From an uncultured Eggerthella sp. (GTDB lineage Bacteria; Actinomycetota; Coriobacteriia; Coriobacteriales; Eggerthellaceae): DNA of 64,000 nt. The translations under genes were made by a program, and so were the position numbers. The notes under the pieces were generated by a model. The model saw nothing but the letters and a program-made list of their open reading frames with translations. It was not told where the DNA came from and made no database searches. Position 1 is the first letter of the stretch; each line of letters opens with the position of its first letter. This document shows, in pieces, positions 31,201 to 39,864 of the stretch. The stretch covers positions 62,001-126,000 of the forward strand of contig URBX01000004.1 of the NCBI GenBank assembly GCA_900546175.1, in the 5' to 3' direction.

Positions 31201-33225
31201 CTATTTCTTGAATTGAGACTCATGCGCCCTGAAGAAGTCGGTTCTTGGAGGAAGCTCTCTTACCAAGTGACGTCCTTCATTAAGTTCAGAAGCAGTACAT
31301 AATTCTTCCATGCTATCAAAATCGTAATTCCAACTAAAGAAGTCTTCGAAATCAAAGTTTAGATAGTCACAGATTTTTTCGGTTCCTGCTGGAACAACTG
31401 GATGCATAAGCAAAGTTGCAATGCGGAGTAAGAAGAAGGAATCAATCAATACTTGACGACGAAGCTCTTCGTCCCCTTCTGTTTCAGCCTGCTTAATACC
31501 ACTTGACCAGTACTTATTTGACCAGCGGATAAAATCATCCATGATGGTCATAATTGAGTGGAGATCAACTTTATACATAGTTTCATCGTAAGCGGTCATA
31601 ATCTCATAGACCTTGTTGAGCACTTCTTTCGAAACAGAACCAAGCGGCATATAGCCTTCAAAATTATTCTTTGCTTCGTAGAAGCAGCTTCGCGCAAGAC
31701 GATTAAATACTTTAGTTAAAAGAGCGCCTTCTTTAAGTGCAGGGTCAGCAATGCGAGGATTGTTGCGTTTTTCCAAATCCGGTTCGAAAGCCTTTGGCTT
31801 AAAGCCAACCGACTTCTGGTCGAGCGCTAGCGCAAGCCAATGCGCACGCAACTGCTCAACGGTATAGTGCTCTAAAAGCTCATCGGCAGTTGGAGGCTTA
31901 ACCGCAGAAGAGGAGGATGCTTTTTTATCACCAAAGAGAATATGATGATTAGCAATGAGAACTGTTTGTTGCAATTCTCCTTCTGGTGCATCTGCTACCA
32001 CCGTATCAGCGTTTTGAAGAGCAGCAAAGAGGGCTGGTTGAGCAACACCATAGAAATAGAGATTATCCTGGCCAATAAATTGGAAGACCTTCGCATCTTT
32101 TGCGCACCAGAACTTCCTCCACAGTGAACGAGAATAACCTTCTTTATCATTGCGAGCCATGGTGAAAGACAAAGGAGCCCACAAGCTCTCTGGCCAACAC
32201 CAGCAAGTCAAGCCATCAACATCTTCAATGACAGGAACCTTTACTCCCCAACCTGCATTTCCAGAAATTCTGAAAGGAACGAGAGTTTTTCCTGTTCTAA
32301 AGCGAATACCTGCAGAACCTAGAATTGCACGAGCTTCATCACGTTCTTTTACATTAGCAAACTCAATTTCAAAGCTTTGCTTACCTTTTTCCGCGTCGCG
32401 ATAAACATGAGAAGGGAGTTTGTCGGCTATCTGCTTGTATTGGTCATAGAACTCAACTTTGATGTACATAATTGGAGGAGCCAAAAACTCTTTAATGGTC
32501 TTTGTTACTACCGGACGCGTTTGAGGTGCTTTACTGATTAAATCAACGTAATCATTTACCACATAAGCTAAATCTGGCAAATTAAAATACCAGTTCTTTA
32601 CTTCCCTCATCTCAGGTACGGTACCCGATACCGACGAAATTGGATTAATGAGATCCTCTGGCTCATACTGATGGCCTAAATCACATTCGTCTGCATAAGC
32701 CTTTTCGCTTTTACATCCTTGAACAGGACAGTGGCCCTGAACTTGTCGTCCATTCAGGAACATGTTTTCTTTTGTATCGAAAAACTGAAGAGTGCTTTCT
32801 AATTGAAGATAGCCCTTTTTGTACAAACGCTTAATAAAAGCATCCGAAATAGTGCTATGCACTTCGCCACAATGTCCAAGTCCACTACCTTCATATATAT
32901 CAAGGCTAATGTTGTATGCGTCCAATGTTGCTTTTTGACGAGTATGATTACGCTTTACGTAATCCTCGATACTTCCTTGAAAAGTACCCGCCTCAACTTC
33001 TTTACGATATCCCTCTTCAATAGGGGAACCAAAACAGTCGGTACCTGACACAAAGCAGACATTTTCCGCACCAATACGATCACGCAAGAATCGCGCAAAG
33101 CAATCCGCAGGAACAAAAACGCCTCCAACATGACCAAAATGAAGCGGCTTATTACCATAAGGCATACCAGCAGTAACGACCGCTTTTTTTGGCCATACTA
33201 CTTCGTTATTTGAAGCTTTTGCCAT
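31201..33225 (-). CDS. metG: Methionyl-tRNA synthetase-like class I synthetase with degenerate KMSKS
   Basis: A 674-residue class I synthetase. The HIGH-type motif is PLHFGHVGG (residues 27-35). The zinc knuckle region is HCPVQGCKSEKAYADECDLGHQ, and ISSVSGTVPEMREVKNWYF fits MetRS. FIGQDNLYFYG precedes the position of the KMSKS loop, where I read GDKKASSSSAV (about residue 433): the usual second Lys is absent. A segment of about 75 residues (PSHVYRDAEKGKQSFEIE through GNAGWGVKVP) is an insert in the connective part. The anticodon-binding helical domain is present; a C-terminal EMAP-like domain is not. The ATG at 33225 has AGAGGAG upstream. Methionine specificity is inferred from overall resemblance. 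Confidence 0.85.
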   Translation of the reverse strand: MAKASNNEVVWPKKAVVTAGMPYGNKPLHFGHVGGVFVPADCFARFLRDRIGAENVCFVSGTDCFGSPIEEGYRKEVEAGTFQGSIEDYVKRNHTRQKATLDAYNISLDIYEGSGLGHCGEVHSTISDAFIKRLYKKGYLQLESTLQFFDTKENMFLNGRQVQGHCPVQGCKSEKAYADECDLGHQYEPEDLINPISSVSGTVPEMREVKNWYFNLPDLAYVVNDYVDLISKAPQTRPVVTKTIKEFLAPPIMYIKVEFYDQYKQIADKLPSHVYRDAEKGKQSFEIEFANVKERDEARAILGSAGIRFRTGKTLVPFRISGNAGWGVKVPVIEDVDGLTCWCWPESLWAPLSFTMARNDKEGYSRSLWRKFWCAKDAKVFQFIGQDNLYFYGVAQPALFAALQNADTVVADAPEGELQQTVLIANHHILFGDKKASSSSAVKPPTADELLEHYTVEQLRAHWLALALDQKSVGFKPKAFEPDLEKRNNPRIADPALKEGALLTKVFNRLARSCFYEAKNNFEGYMPLGSVSKEVLNKVYEIMTAYDETMYKVDLHSIMTIMDDFIRWSNKYWSSGIKQAETEGDEELRRQVLIDSFFLLRIATLLMHPVVPAGTEKICDYLNFDFEDFFSWNYDFDSMEELCTASELNEGRHLVRELPPRTDFFRAHESQFKK

Positions 33226-33244
33226 GGGGATTTCTCCTCTTTTC

Positions 33245-33272
33245 AAAAAAGGTGCCCGACTTAACCGGGCAC
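33245..33272 (-). terminator. Terminator hairpin between rho and metG
   Basis: On the minus strand GTGCCCG faces CGGGCAC with a seven-base loop and is followed by CTTTTTTG. It lies only a few bases before the metG ribosome-binding site, so either metG starts within or after it, or it acts as a read-through point. Confidence 0.75.
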
Positions 33273-33351
33273 TTATTTATCCGTTGTAACAAGTACTGAG
33301 CGTAGACCCAATGCTCTATTAAAACCATTAGTGTAATTATAAATCAAGGAT

Positions 33352-35397
33352 TTATAATTCTAGATTTTCTTCAAGCTGTCTTCCTTGAGCTTTTTTAGCA
33401 GTACGCAACAAAAATTCAGAATTGTTATTTGTTTGCTTTAAAGCCTTGATGAGAGTATTCATTGCGCGTTCAGTATTATTCTGATTTGCAAGAATACGAC
33501 GAACGCCCCAGATAAGAGGAGCTTCCTGCGGGTCAAGAAGCAAGTCTTCTCGGCGAGTACCAGAGGAAATTGGATCGATAGCAGGAAAAATGCGACGATC
33601 AGCAAGGCTTCGATCAAGCTTAACTTCCATATTGCCAGTACCTTTGAATTCCTCAAAGATTACTTCATCCATCTTGGAGCCTGTTTCGATAAGAGCGGAA
33701 GCCAAAATGGTTAAGCTTCCTCCTCCTTCAATATTTCGAGCAGCACCCAAGAATTTCTTTGGTGGGTACAGCGCTGTTGAGTCAACACCACCCGAAAGGA
33801 TTCGACCAGAAGCAGGTTGAGCAAGGTTGTAAGCACGAGCAAGACGAGTCAAAGAGTCAAGAAGAATAACAACATCTTCTCCCTTCTCAACCAGACGTTT
33901 TGCCCGCTCAATAACCATTTCCGCACAGGCAATGTGATTTTCGCTTGGCATATCAAAGGTTGAAGAAATTACTTCACCTTTGATAGAGCGTTCCATGTCG
34001 GTAACTTCTTCTGGACGTTCATCAACAAGCAAGCACATCAAATGAACTTCAGGGTTGTTTGCCGAAATAGCAGCAGCTATATTTTTCAAAATAGTAGTTT
34101 TACCCGCTTTTGGTGGGGACACAATCAATCCACGCTGTCCCTTACCAATTGGTGCACATAAATCAATTACACGCGCGGTAATAGACTGCTTACCATGTTC
34201 AAGAACTAGACGCTCATCAGGAAAAACAGGAGTCAAGTCGGCAAAACGTACACGATGTTCGAGCTGATCTATAGGCACTTCATTTACGGTTGCAACTTCC
34301 TGAAGCGCAGCATACTTCTCATTCGAACGAGGTGGACGAACTTGACCAGTAATTTTATCGCCCTTACGTAAATGATTACGGCGAATAAGGGTCTGACTTA
34401 CATACACATCGGTTTCGCTTGGAAGATAGCTCGAGGTGCGCAAGAAGCCATAGCCATCGGTGAGAATATCAAGAATGCCTTCAGTTTCTACAAAACCTTC
34501 AGCTTTTATGCTTGCTTCAAAAACTGCTTCAACAAGCTGAGCTTTTAACAAACCTTTGTGCTCAATGCCAAGCTCGTTAGCCTTTTGCCTGAGCTCAACA
34601 ACCTTCAACGCCTCTAAATCTTCACGTGAAGTTTGAGGGACAACAGGCTCGCGACGATTATTGGAATGAGTACGACGGTTACGACGTCTTTCCCGATCCT
34701 TGCTATGCTTTTCTTCCCTACGAGCACGCTCGGTTTTTTGTCGTTTCTGAGACTTCGATTTCGAATCTTTTGATTCTCTTGAATCTTTCTCCTCTTTAGT
34801 CTCTTTTTCTTCTTTAGGCTCTTCTAGTTCGGAAGAATCTGAACCTTTTGACGAATCGGAATCTTCTTTTGTTACATTCTGCTCCGAAACGCTCTGAGAT
34901 TTTTCCTTGTCTTGAGATTCTTCTTTAGCAGCTTCGCTTACTTCTGGCTCTTTAGCACCCTCAGGCTTTAAAGCATTATCCAAAGCCTCACCAGTGACAT
35001 TAGTGGTTGGGACCTCTTCTGCTTTTGGTGTAGTTTTTCTACGACGAGTACGAGAAGGTTTAGCCTGAGAAGCAGCTTCTTTGGTTGTAGTGGATTCTTT
35101 TACTTCTGCTTCACGAGAAGAAACAGGAGCTTCCACAGAATCCGTTCCCTTATTAACCTCTACTTCTTCAGTCTTCTTTTTTGAAGTACGACGCGTAGTT
35201 TTTGGCTTAGCTTCAGCCTTCTTTTGTGTCTCTTCTTTCGTATCTTCAGCAGCTTTTTTTGGAGCTCGCGTACGAGTTCGTTTTGGTTTTTCTTCTGTTT
35301 GAGCCTCTTCGTTTGCTATATCAGCTTTGATAGAAGCCAGGATGCGCTCTTGCTCTTCTAGCAAGAGCGCATCCTCAGATGATGTTTGTGAAGTCAA
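33352..35397 (-). CDS. rho: Transcription termination factor Rho with long charged N-terminal region
   Basis: Hexameric RNA helicase that ends transcription. The C-terminal two thirds are standard: RNA-binding domain with VEGILDILTDGYGFLR-like sequence (ETEGILDILTDGYGFLRTSSYL), then DLCAPIGKGQRGLIVSPPKAGKTT with the P-loop near residue 430, LLVDERPEEVTDMERS and DSLTRLARAYN. An approximately 255-residue N-terminal part is added, rich in Glu, Lys, Ser and Arg (RTRTRAPKKAAEDT, RRKTTPKAEEVP, REEKHSKDRERRRNRR). Such extensions are seen in actinobacterial Rho and can bind RNA. The start is a TTG at 35397 with AAAGGAAAG upstream. It is followed by metG and preceded by a transaldolase gene. Confidence 0.96.
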   Translation of the reverse strand: MTSQTSSEDALLLEEQERILASIKADIANEEAQTEEKPKRTRTRAPKKAAEDTKEETQKKAEAKPKTTRRTSKKKTEEVEVNKGTDSVEAPVSSREAEVKESTTTKEAASQAKPSRTRRRKTTPKAEEVPTTNVTGEALDNALKPEGAKEPEVSEAAKEESQDKEKSQSVSEQNVTKEDSDSSKGSDSSELEEPKEEKETKEEKDSRESKDSKSKSQKRQKTERARREEKHSKDRERRRNRRTHSNNRREPVVPQTSREDLEALKVVELRQKANELGIEHKGLLKAQLVEAVFEASIKAEGFVETEGILDILTDGYGFLRTSSYLPSETDVYVSQTLIRRNHLRKGDKITGQVRPPRSNEKYAALQEVATVNEVPIDQLEHRVRFADLTPVFPDERLVLEHGKQSITARVIDLCAPIGKGQRGLIVSPPKAGKTTILKNIAAAISANNPEVHLMCLLVDERPEEVTDMERSIKGEVISSTFDMPSENHIACAEMVIERAKRLVEKGEDVVILLDSLTRLARAYNLAQPASGRILSGGVDSTALYPPKKFLGAARNIEGGGSLTILASALIETGSKMDEVIFEEFKGTGNMEVKLDRSLADRRIFPAIDPISSGTRREDLLLDPQEAPLIWGVRRILANQNNTERAMNTLIKALKQTNNNSEFLLRTAKKAQGRQLEENLEL

Positions 35398-35428
35398 TTA
35401 CTTTCCTTTTCGAATCAAGGTTGCGAAC

Positions 35429-36118
35429 TTATGCGTTCTGCACCTTCTCCCAATCCTTCATAAATGCATCAAGACCACGGTCTGTCAAAGGATGCTGAAC
35501 GAGCTTCTGCAAAACACCAAAAGGAACGGTTGCAATATCGGCGCCCATTAAAGCGCACTGGGTTACATGATTTGCACTGCGGATAGATGCGGCAATAATC
35601 TCAACCTGTTCACCATTGCAGGTAGAATCTGAGAAATCGTAGTTTGCAATTGCACATACGATGTTTTCAACCTGATCCAAACCGTCGTCGGAAATGTCAT
35701 CAAAACGACCAATGAAAGGGCTGATATAGCGAGCACCCGCACGTGCAGCAAGGATTGCCTGAGGAACACTAAAGCAAAGAGTCATATTTACCGGAATTCC
35801 CTCAGAAGCTAAAACCTTTGTTGCTGCAAGACCTTCAACACAGGTTGGGATTTTCACTACAACGTTTGGAGCAATTGCAGCCAAACGACGACCGTCTGCA
35901 ATAATCTCATCGCGAGTCATAGCAACACTTTCTGCAGATACTGGGCAATCAGGACCCACGATGTCGCAAATGCGCTTAATGTGGTTTTCAAAGTCTTCAA
36001 GCTTGCCACCAATTTTTGCATACAAAGAAGGGTTAGTAGTTACACCTGCGATTGCACCCCAGCTTGCAGCTTCTTCAATTTCAGCAAGATCAGCAGTATC
36101 TAAAAAGAATTTCACCAT
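35429..36118 (-). CDS. Transaldolase-family protein (TalC/fructose-6-phosphate aldolase type)
   Basis: Small TIM-barrel aldolase of the TalC/FSA group (229 aa with the ATG at 36118). Visible are KFFLDTADLAEIEEA, WGAIAGVTTNPSL, the Schiff-base lysine in NVVVKIPTCVEGLAATKVL, and VNMTLCFSVPQAILAARAGARYISPFIGR. Whether it acts as transaldolase in the pentose phosphate pathway or as aldolase is not decidable here, although Coriobacteria-like organisms commonly have this short form as their transaldolase. AAGGAG lies three bases before the ATG; a GTG three bases later is an alternative. An upstream ATG at 36133 lacks a site. Confidence 0.9.
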   Translation of the reverse strand: MVKFFLDTADLAEIEEAASWGAIAGVTTNPSLYAKIGGKLEDFENHIKRICDIVGPDCPVSAESVAMTRDEIIADGRRLAAIAPNVVVKIPTCVEGLAATKVLASEGIPVNMTLCFSVPQAILAARAGARYISPFIGRFDDISDDGLDQVENIVCAIANYDFSDSTCNGEQVEIIAASIRSANHVTQCALMGADIATVPFGVLQKLVQHPLTDRGLDAFMKDWEKVQNA

Positions 36119-36232
36119 GTACTCCTTAGGCATAGGTCAACATTCAACACAAAAACAGAACGAAATAATTTGTGAGTTGGGATGTTGTTAGAGGGGATAA
36201 AAAAGATAATTCCATAGTAAACAAGGCTGTTT

Positions 36233-37075
36233 TTAATTGCAAGAATATAAATTCCTAAAGAAAGCTATTTCCTTTGCATAACCAGACAATTCATTTGGAG
36301 TTTCAAGAATCATAGGTAAATGGCACAAAGAAGGGTGAGTAACGAAAGCGCCAAGAGCCTCTGCGCCAATTTCGCCTTCTCCAATACGGGCATGTCTATC
36401 TTTGTGGGAGCCTCTTTTATTTTGCGAATCATTGATGTGGAGAGCCTTTAGTTTTTCTAAGCCAATTACATCATCAAACTCTTCTAAAACCCCATCAAGA
36501 TTGGAAACAATGTCATACCCTCCATCCCAAACATGACACGTATCCATGCAAACACCAATATGGGAGCGAATATCTGGATGAACCGAATTGATAAGAGCAG
36601 CCAACTCTTGAAACGTTGATCCAACCTCACTGCCCTTTCCTGCCATTGTCTCAAGAAGTACCGTAGTGGTCTGTTCAGGTCTTACAACTTCATTAAGCAC
36701 TTCAGCAATAAGCTCAATGCCCTTCTCTACTCCCTGACCAACATGAGAACCAGGATGTATATTGAAAAACTGACCAGGAGTATGTTCCATACGAGCCAAA
36801 TCATCACTCAGCGCTTCAAACGCAAAAGCACGTACCTGGGGTTTTGCAGCACACGGATTCACAGTATAGGCACCATGAGCAACAATGGTGGCAATACCCC
36901 AATCCCTGGCAAGCGCATCAAAGCGTTCTATATCATTTGGATCAATAGCTTTTGCCGACCCACCTCTTGGATTGCGAGTAAAAAAAGCAAAAGTATTTGC
37001 GCCAATAGAATGCGCCGTTTCTGCCATTGAGGCATACCCTTTTGAACTGGAAAGATGACATCCAATCTGCAGCAC
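36233..37075 (-). CDS. nfo: Endonuclease IV (AP endonuclease)
   Basis: Zinc-dependent TIM-barrel nuclease that nicks DNA at abasic sites in base-excision repair. Metal-ligand segments are all present: GCHLSSSKGYASMAETAHSIG, VAHGAYTVNPC, FNIHPGSHVGQG, LETMAGKGSEVGSTFQEL, CMDTCHVWDGGYDI, KALHINDSQNKRGSHKDRH with GEGEIG, and LETPNELSGYAKEI. The length (280 aa) is standard. The start is a GTG at 37075 overlapping the recN stop region, with AGGAG eight bases upstream, so it is probably co-transcribed with recN in a small repair unit. Confidence 0.96.
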   Translation of the reverse strand: MLQIGCHLSSSKGYASMAETAHSIGANTFAFFTRNPRGGSAKAIDPNDIERFDALARDWGIATIVAHGAYTVNPCAAKPQVRAFAFEALSDDLARMEHTPGQFFNIHPGSHVGQGVEKGIELIAEVLNEVVRPEQTTTVLLETMAGKGSEVGSTFQELAALINSVHPDIRSHIGVCMDTCHVWDGGYDIVSNLDGVLEEFDDVIGLEKLKALHINDSQNKRGSHKDRHARIGEGEIGAEALGAFVTHPSLCHLPMILETPNELSGYAKEIAFFRNLYSCN

Positions 37076-37077
37076 AA

Positions 37078-38760
37078 TTACTCTCCTAAAAGCTCTTTTG
37101 CATGAGCAAGGGAGAGATCGGTAATTTCTCCTGAAAGCATTCGCGCAAGTTCTTCAATTCTTTTTTCATGCGAAAGCGGTTTTAAGATAGTTTGCATGGT
37201 AGCTCCTTCAGACTTTTCTACCAAATAGTGAACATCGCCCAATGCAGCTACCTGAGCCAAATGAGTAACAACAATTACCTGATGAGTTTTTGAAAGATTC
37301 TTTAACACATGGCCAAGAAAACGAGCTGTTTGGCCGCCTACTCCCGCGTCAATTTCGTCAAAGACAAGAGTGTCTACTAAATCAACGCTACCAATACATA
37401 CTTTTATTGCAAGCATAACGCGGCTGATTTCTCCACCGGAAGCAATTTGGGTCAGACTTGCTGGTTCAAGAGATTCTCCTGGAGCAAAAAGAAGTTCAAA
37501 TTTTTGTGAACCTTTCACGCTCCATTGGCTTTGAGGCAATTCCTCAAAACAAGGAACAACAGAAGCTGATTTCATATTAAGCAATATAAGCTGCTCGGTA
37601 ATTGCCTGAGCAAACCGAGAGGCTGCGCTAGCGCGTACCCTACTTAAGTCTTGCGCTTTCTGTTCCATACTTGCTTTAAGCAAGGCAACTTCTTGGTCTT
37701 TCTGTGCGAGTATTTCATCTAAAGAATCATGCTCGATTAATATGGCCTGATTCCTTTCTAACGTTTGAAAAACTTGCTCCATTGAAGAACCAAAACTCCG
37801 CATAAGCCCCTGTAATTCACTCATGCGTTGCTGACGTTGTTCAAGTTCTTCAAAAGAGAAGTCTAGCGAATATGCATACGAATGAATCTGACTGCTTACC
37901 TCTTCAAGAGCATAATAACTATCATCCACAAGCGGAATAAGCGAGCTAAGGGACTCGTCAAGCGAAGCCATGCTTTGAACTGAAGAACGCAACTGCTCAA
38001 TTTGAGACAATATTCCTGACTCTCTTTTTATAAGATCAAGATTACTATGCGCATTTTGCGAAAGCGTTTCACCATGCTCATAGCGCGGCATTTCTTCAAG
38101 AAGGGCTTCATACTCTCCCACAAGAGGGTTTACTTCACCAATTCGCTCTACTACAAAGCGCGCTTTATCAAGCTCAAGCTGATTGTCTTCGTTGCGCTTA
38201 ACGAGATTATCTCTTTCCTTCTGGGCTCTCGTGTACGCAAGGTAAGCCTCCTGGTAAGCACTGAGCTCTTTTTGCGTGTTGCCCCAAGCATCTAAACAGT
38301 CGAGCTGATACGCTGGCTTTAAAAGATGTTGCTGTTCATGCTGGCCGCATAAATCAATTTCCGATCCTACTACAGACGCTAAATCTTTTGCGGATGCTAT
38401 TTCCCCGTTCAAATAAGCACGCGAGCGGCCATTAGAGCTAATTCTTCTTTTAACTAACAGCTCCTCGGGAAAGTTTTCAAGAAAAGTTACTTCCTCGGTT
38501 TCGTGATTGAGCAGTTCTTCTGAAGGCTTATCACAAACGGTTGCCGACTTACTAAAAAACCTTCCCTCTACAAGAAGTTCAGGCGCCCCTTCCCTTAAAT
38601 ATGAAGAAGAGCTTCTCTCACCCATTAATAATTTAATAGCGTTTAGAAGAGCGGTTTTGCCAGCACCTGTTTCACCAGTAATAACGGTAAGGCCTGGTGA
38701 CGGCTGAAAAAAAGCATCTTGTATCAATGCAACATTCTTAATATGAATCTCGTCAATCAT
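37078..38760 (-). CDS. recN: DNA repair protein RecN
   Basis: SMC-like ATPase of double-strand-break repair. The N-terminal P-loop is PGLTVITGETGAGKTALLNAIKLLMGERS (in pieces), with ISSNGRSRAYLNGE and DLCGQHEQQHL. A long coiled-coil middle part (AYLAYTRAQKERDNLVKRNEDNQLEL and later stretches) follows. The C-terminal ABC motifs are ASGGEISRVMLAIKV (signature) and TLVFDEIDAGVGG (Walker B), then VVTHLAQVA. The length is 560 aa. The ATG at 38760 has a GGTAAGG upstream; the longer frame starts with TTG at 38775. It diverges from the crotonase gene across about 200 bases. Confidence 0.96.
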   Translation of the reverse strand: MIDEIHIKNVALIQDAFFQPSPGLTVITGETGAGKTALLNAIKLLMGERSSSSYLREGAPELLVEGRFFSKSATVCDKPSEELLNHETEEVTFLENFPEELLVKRRISSNGRSRAYLNGEIASAKDLASVVGSEIDLCGQHEQQHLLKPAYQLDCLDAWGNTQKELSAYQEAYLAYTRAQKERDNLVKRNEDNQLELDKARFVVERIGEVNPLVGEYEALLEEMPRYEHGETLSQNAHSNLDLIKRESGILSQIEQLRSSVQSMASLDESLSSLIPLVDDSYYALEEVSSQIHSYAYSLDFSFEELEQRQQRMSELQGLMRSFGSSMEQVFQTLERNQAILIEHDSLDEILAQKDQEVALLKASMEQKAQDLSRVRASAASRFAQAITEQLILLNMKSASVVPCFEELPQSQWSVKGSQKFELLFAPGESLEPASLTQIASGGEISRVMLAIKVCIGSVDLVDTLVFDEIDAGVGGQTARFLGHVLKNLSKTHQVIVVTHLAQVAALGDVHYLVEKSEGATMQTILKPLSHEKRIEELARMLSGEITDLSLAHAKELLGE

Positions 38761-38958
38761 GAAAACCTTACCCAAGAATAGTACGCACTAAATCTATCTT
38801 TATCTCTCTTGCATTATAAGCAAGTTTTATAAAGAGATTGCAAGAATAAACATTACAAAAGTGGCTTAAATTCTTCAAATTACTCCTCATCAGAAGGTTA
38901 TTATTTTTCAATATAGGAATCAAAGGGGATCATTCCCATTAGCCCAAAGGGGGGAGTA

Positions 38959-39747
38959 ATGGAATTCGAGACTATTATCACCGAAGAGCGAGGCAACGCT
39001 TTCATCATTACCCTCAACCGCACAAAAGCAAAAAATGCGGTTAACAATCAAATGTGTGAAGACTTAGCTCAAGCACTGGAATACTGGGATACAAACGACA
39101 ATCTTCGCGCATGCATCTTAACCAACAACGGGGATGTTTTTTGCGCTGGATCAGATTTGAAAGAAATCTCGAAAGGGATCAATAAGCTTCCTGAAGGAAA
39201 GGAAGATTGGGGCTTTGCTTGTATGACGCGCAAGTATTGGGATAAACCCCTTATTGCTGCGGTAAAAGGAAAGTGCCTTGGCGGCGGATTAGAAATTGTT
39301 GTTTCCTGCGATTTAGCAGTTTGTGCCAATGATTCAATCTTCGGCTTCCCTGAGCCACGAGTTGGTCTCACTGCTGCAGGTGGCGGAAGCCTTCTTCGCA
39401 TTGGCCAGCATATTCCTGTCAAGTTCGCTAATGAATTGCTTCTCACCGCAGAGCCTATAGATGCAAACACTGCACATCAATGGGGCATTATCAATCATGT
39501 AGTTCCTGAAGAAGACGTTCTTGACAAAGCACTTGAGCTTGCCGAAAAGATTGCATTGGGAGCTCCTTTAGCAATTCAGTACTCAAAACGCACTCTTTAT
39601 GAAACCTTAGGAACAGAAAGTATCTACCCTTCTAAAGGATGGGAGATTCTTGATAAATACATGGATATCACCCATCACAGCGAAGACTCAATTGAAGGCT
39701 CGACTGCTTTTGCCGAAAAACGCGCTCCTGTTTGGACGGGCCGTTAA
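38959..39747 (+). CDS. Enoyl-CoA hydratase/isomerase family protein (CaiD-like)
   Basis: Crotonase-fold enzyme. Oxyanion-hole segments are VFCAGSDLKEIS (about residues 60-71) and GKCLGGGLEIVVSCDLAV (about 108-125). FGFPEPRVGLTAAGGGSLLR contains the catalytic-region Glu. NAVNNQMCEDLA and LALSAPLAIQYSKR-like (here LGAPLAIQYSKRTLYE) are family features. The length is 262 aa. Closest in pattern to carnitinyl/crotonobetainyl-CoA hydratase and related hydratases, but the substrate is unknown. No CoA ligase or acyl-CoA dehydrogenase genes flank it, which makes the pathway unclear. The ribosome-binding site GGGGGGAG is strong. Its last codons form part of a 20-base direct repeat. Confidence 0.88.
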   Translation: MEFETIITEERGNAFIITLNRTKAKNAVNNQMCEDLAQALEYWDTNDNLRACILTNNGDVFCAGSDLKEISKGINKLPEGKEDWGFACMTRKYWDKPLIAAVKGKCLGGGLEIVVSCDLAVCANDSIFGFPEPRVGLTAAGGGSLLRIGQHIPVKFANELLLTAEPIDANTAHQWGIINHVVPEEDVLDKALELAEKIALGAPLAIQYSKRTLYETLGTESIYPSKGWEILDKYMDITHHSEDSIEGSTAFAEKRAPVWTGR

Positions 39748-39775
39748 AGCAAAAGCGCGCTCCTGTTTGGACGGG
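39721..39775. repeat. 20-base direct repeat (35-base period) at the 3' end of the crotonase gene
   Basis: CGCGCTCCTGTTTGGACGGG occurs at 39721-39740, encoding the last residues of the protein before WTGR-stop, and again at 39756-39775 just after the stop codon. A third, degenerate version (TCTCCCGTTTGGAAAGG) lies at about 39822-39838. This looks like a tandem duplication of the gene end, with the third copy now serving as the -35 region of the cca promoter. Confidence 0.85.
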
Positions 39776-39829
39776 AAAATCAAGCTCGTTTCTTTAAGAA
39801 CAAAAAACTACGAAAAGGAACTCTCCCGT

Positions 39830-39858
39830 TTGGAAAGGACCTTAAAACATAGTATCCT
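39830..39858 (+). promoter_or_regulatory. Putative cca promoter giving a leaderless mRNA
   Basis: TTGGAA (39830-39835) and TATCCT (39853-39858) with a 17-base spacer. The expected start of transcription is at or next to the ATG at 39865, and no ribosome-binding site precedes that ATG. Each hexamer matches the consensus at four of six positions. Confidence 0.45.
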
Positions 39859-39864
39859 GTCTCT

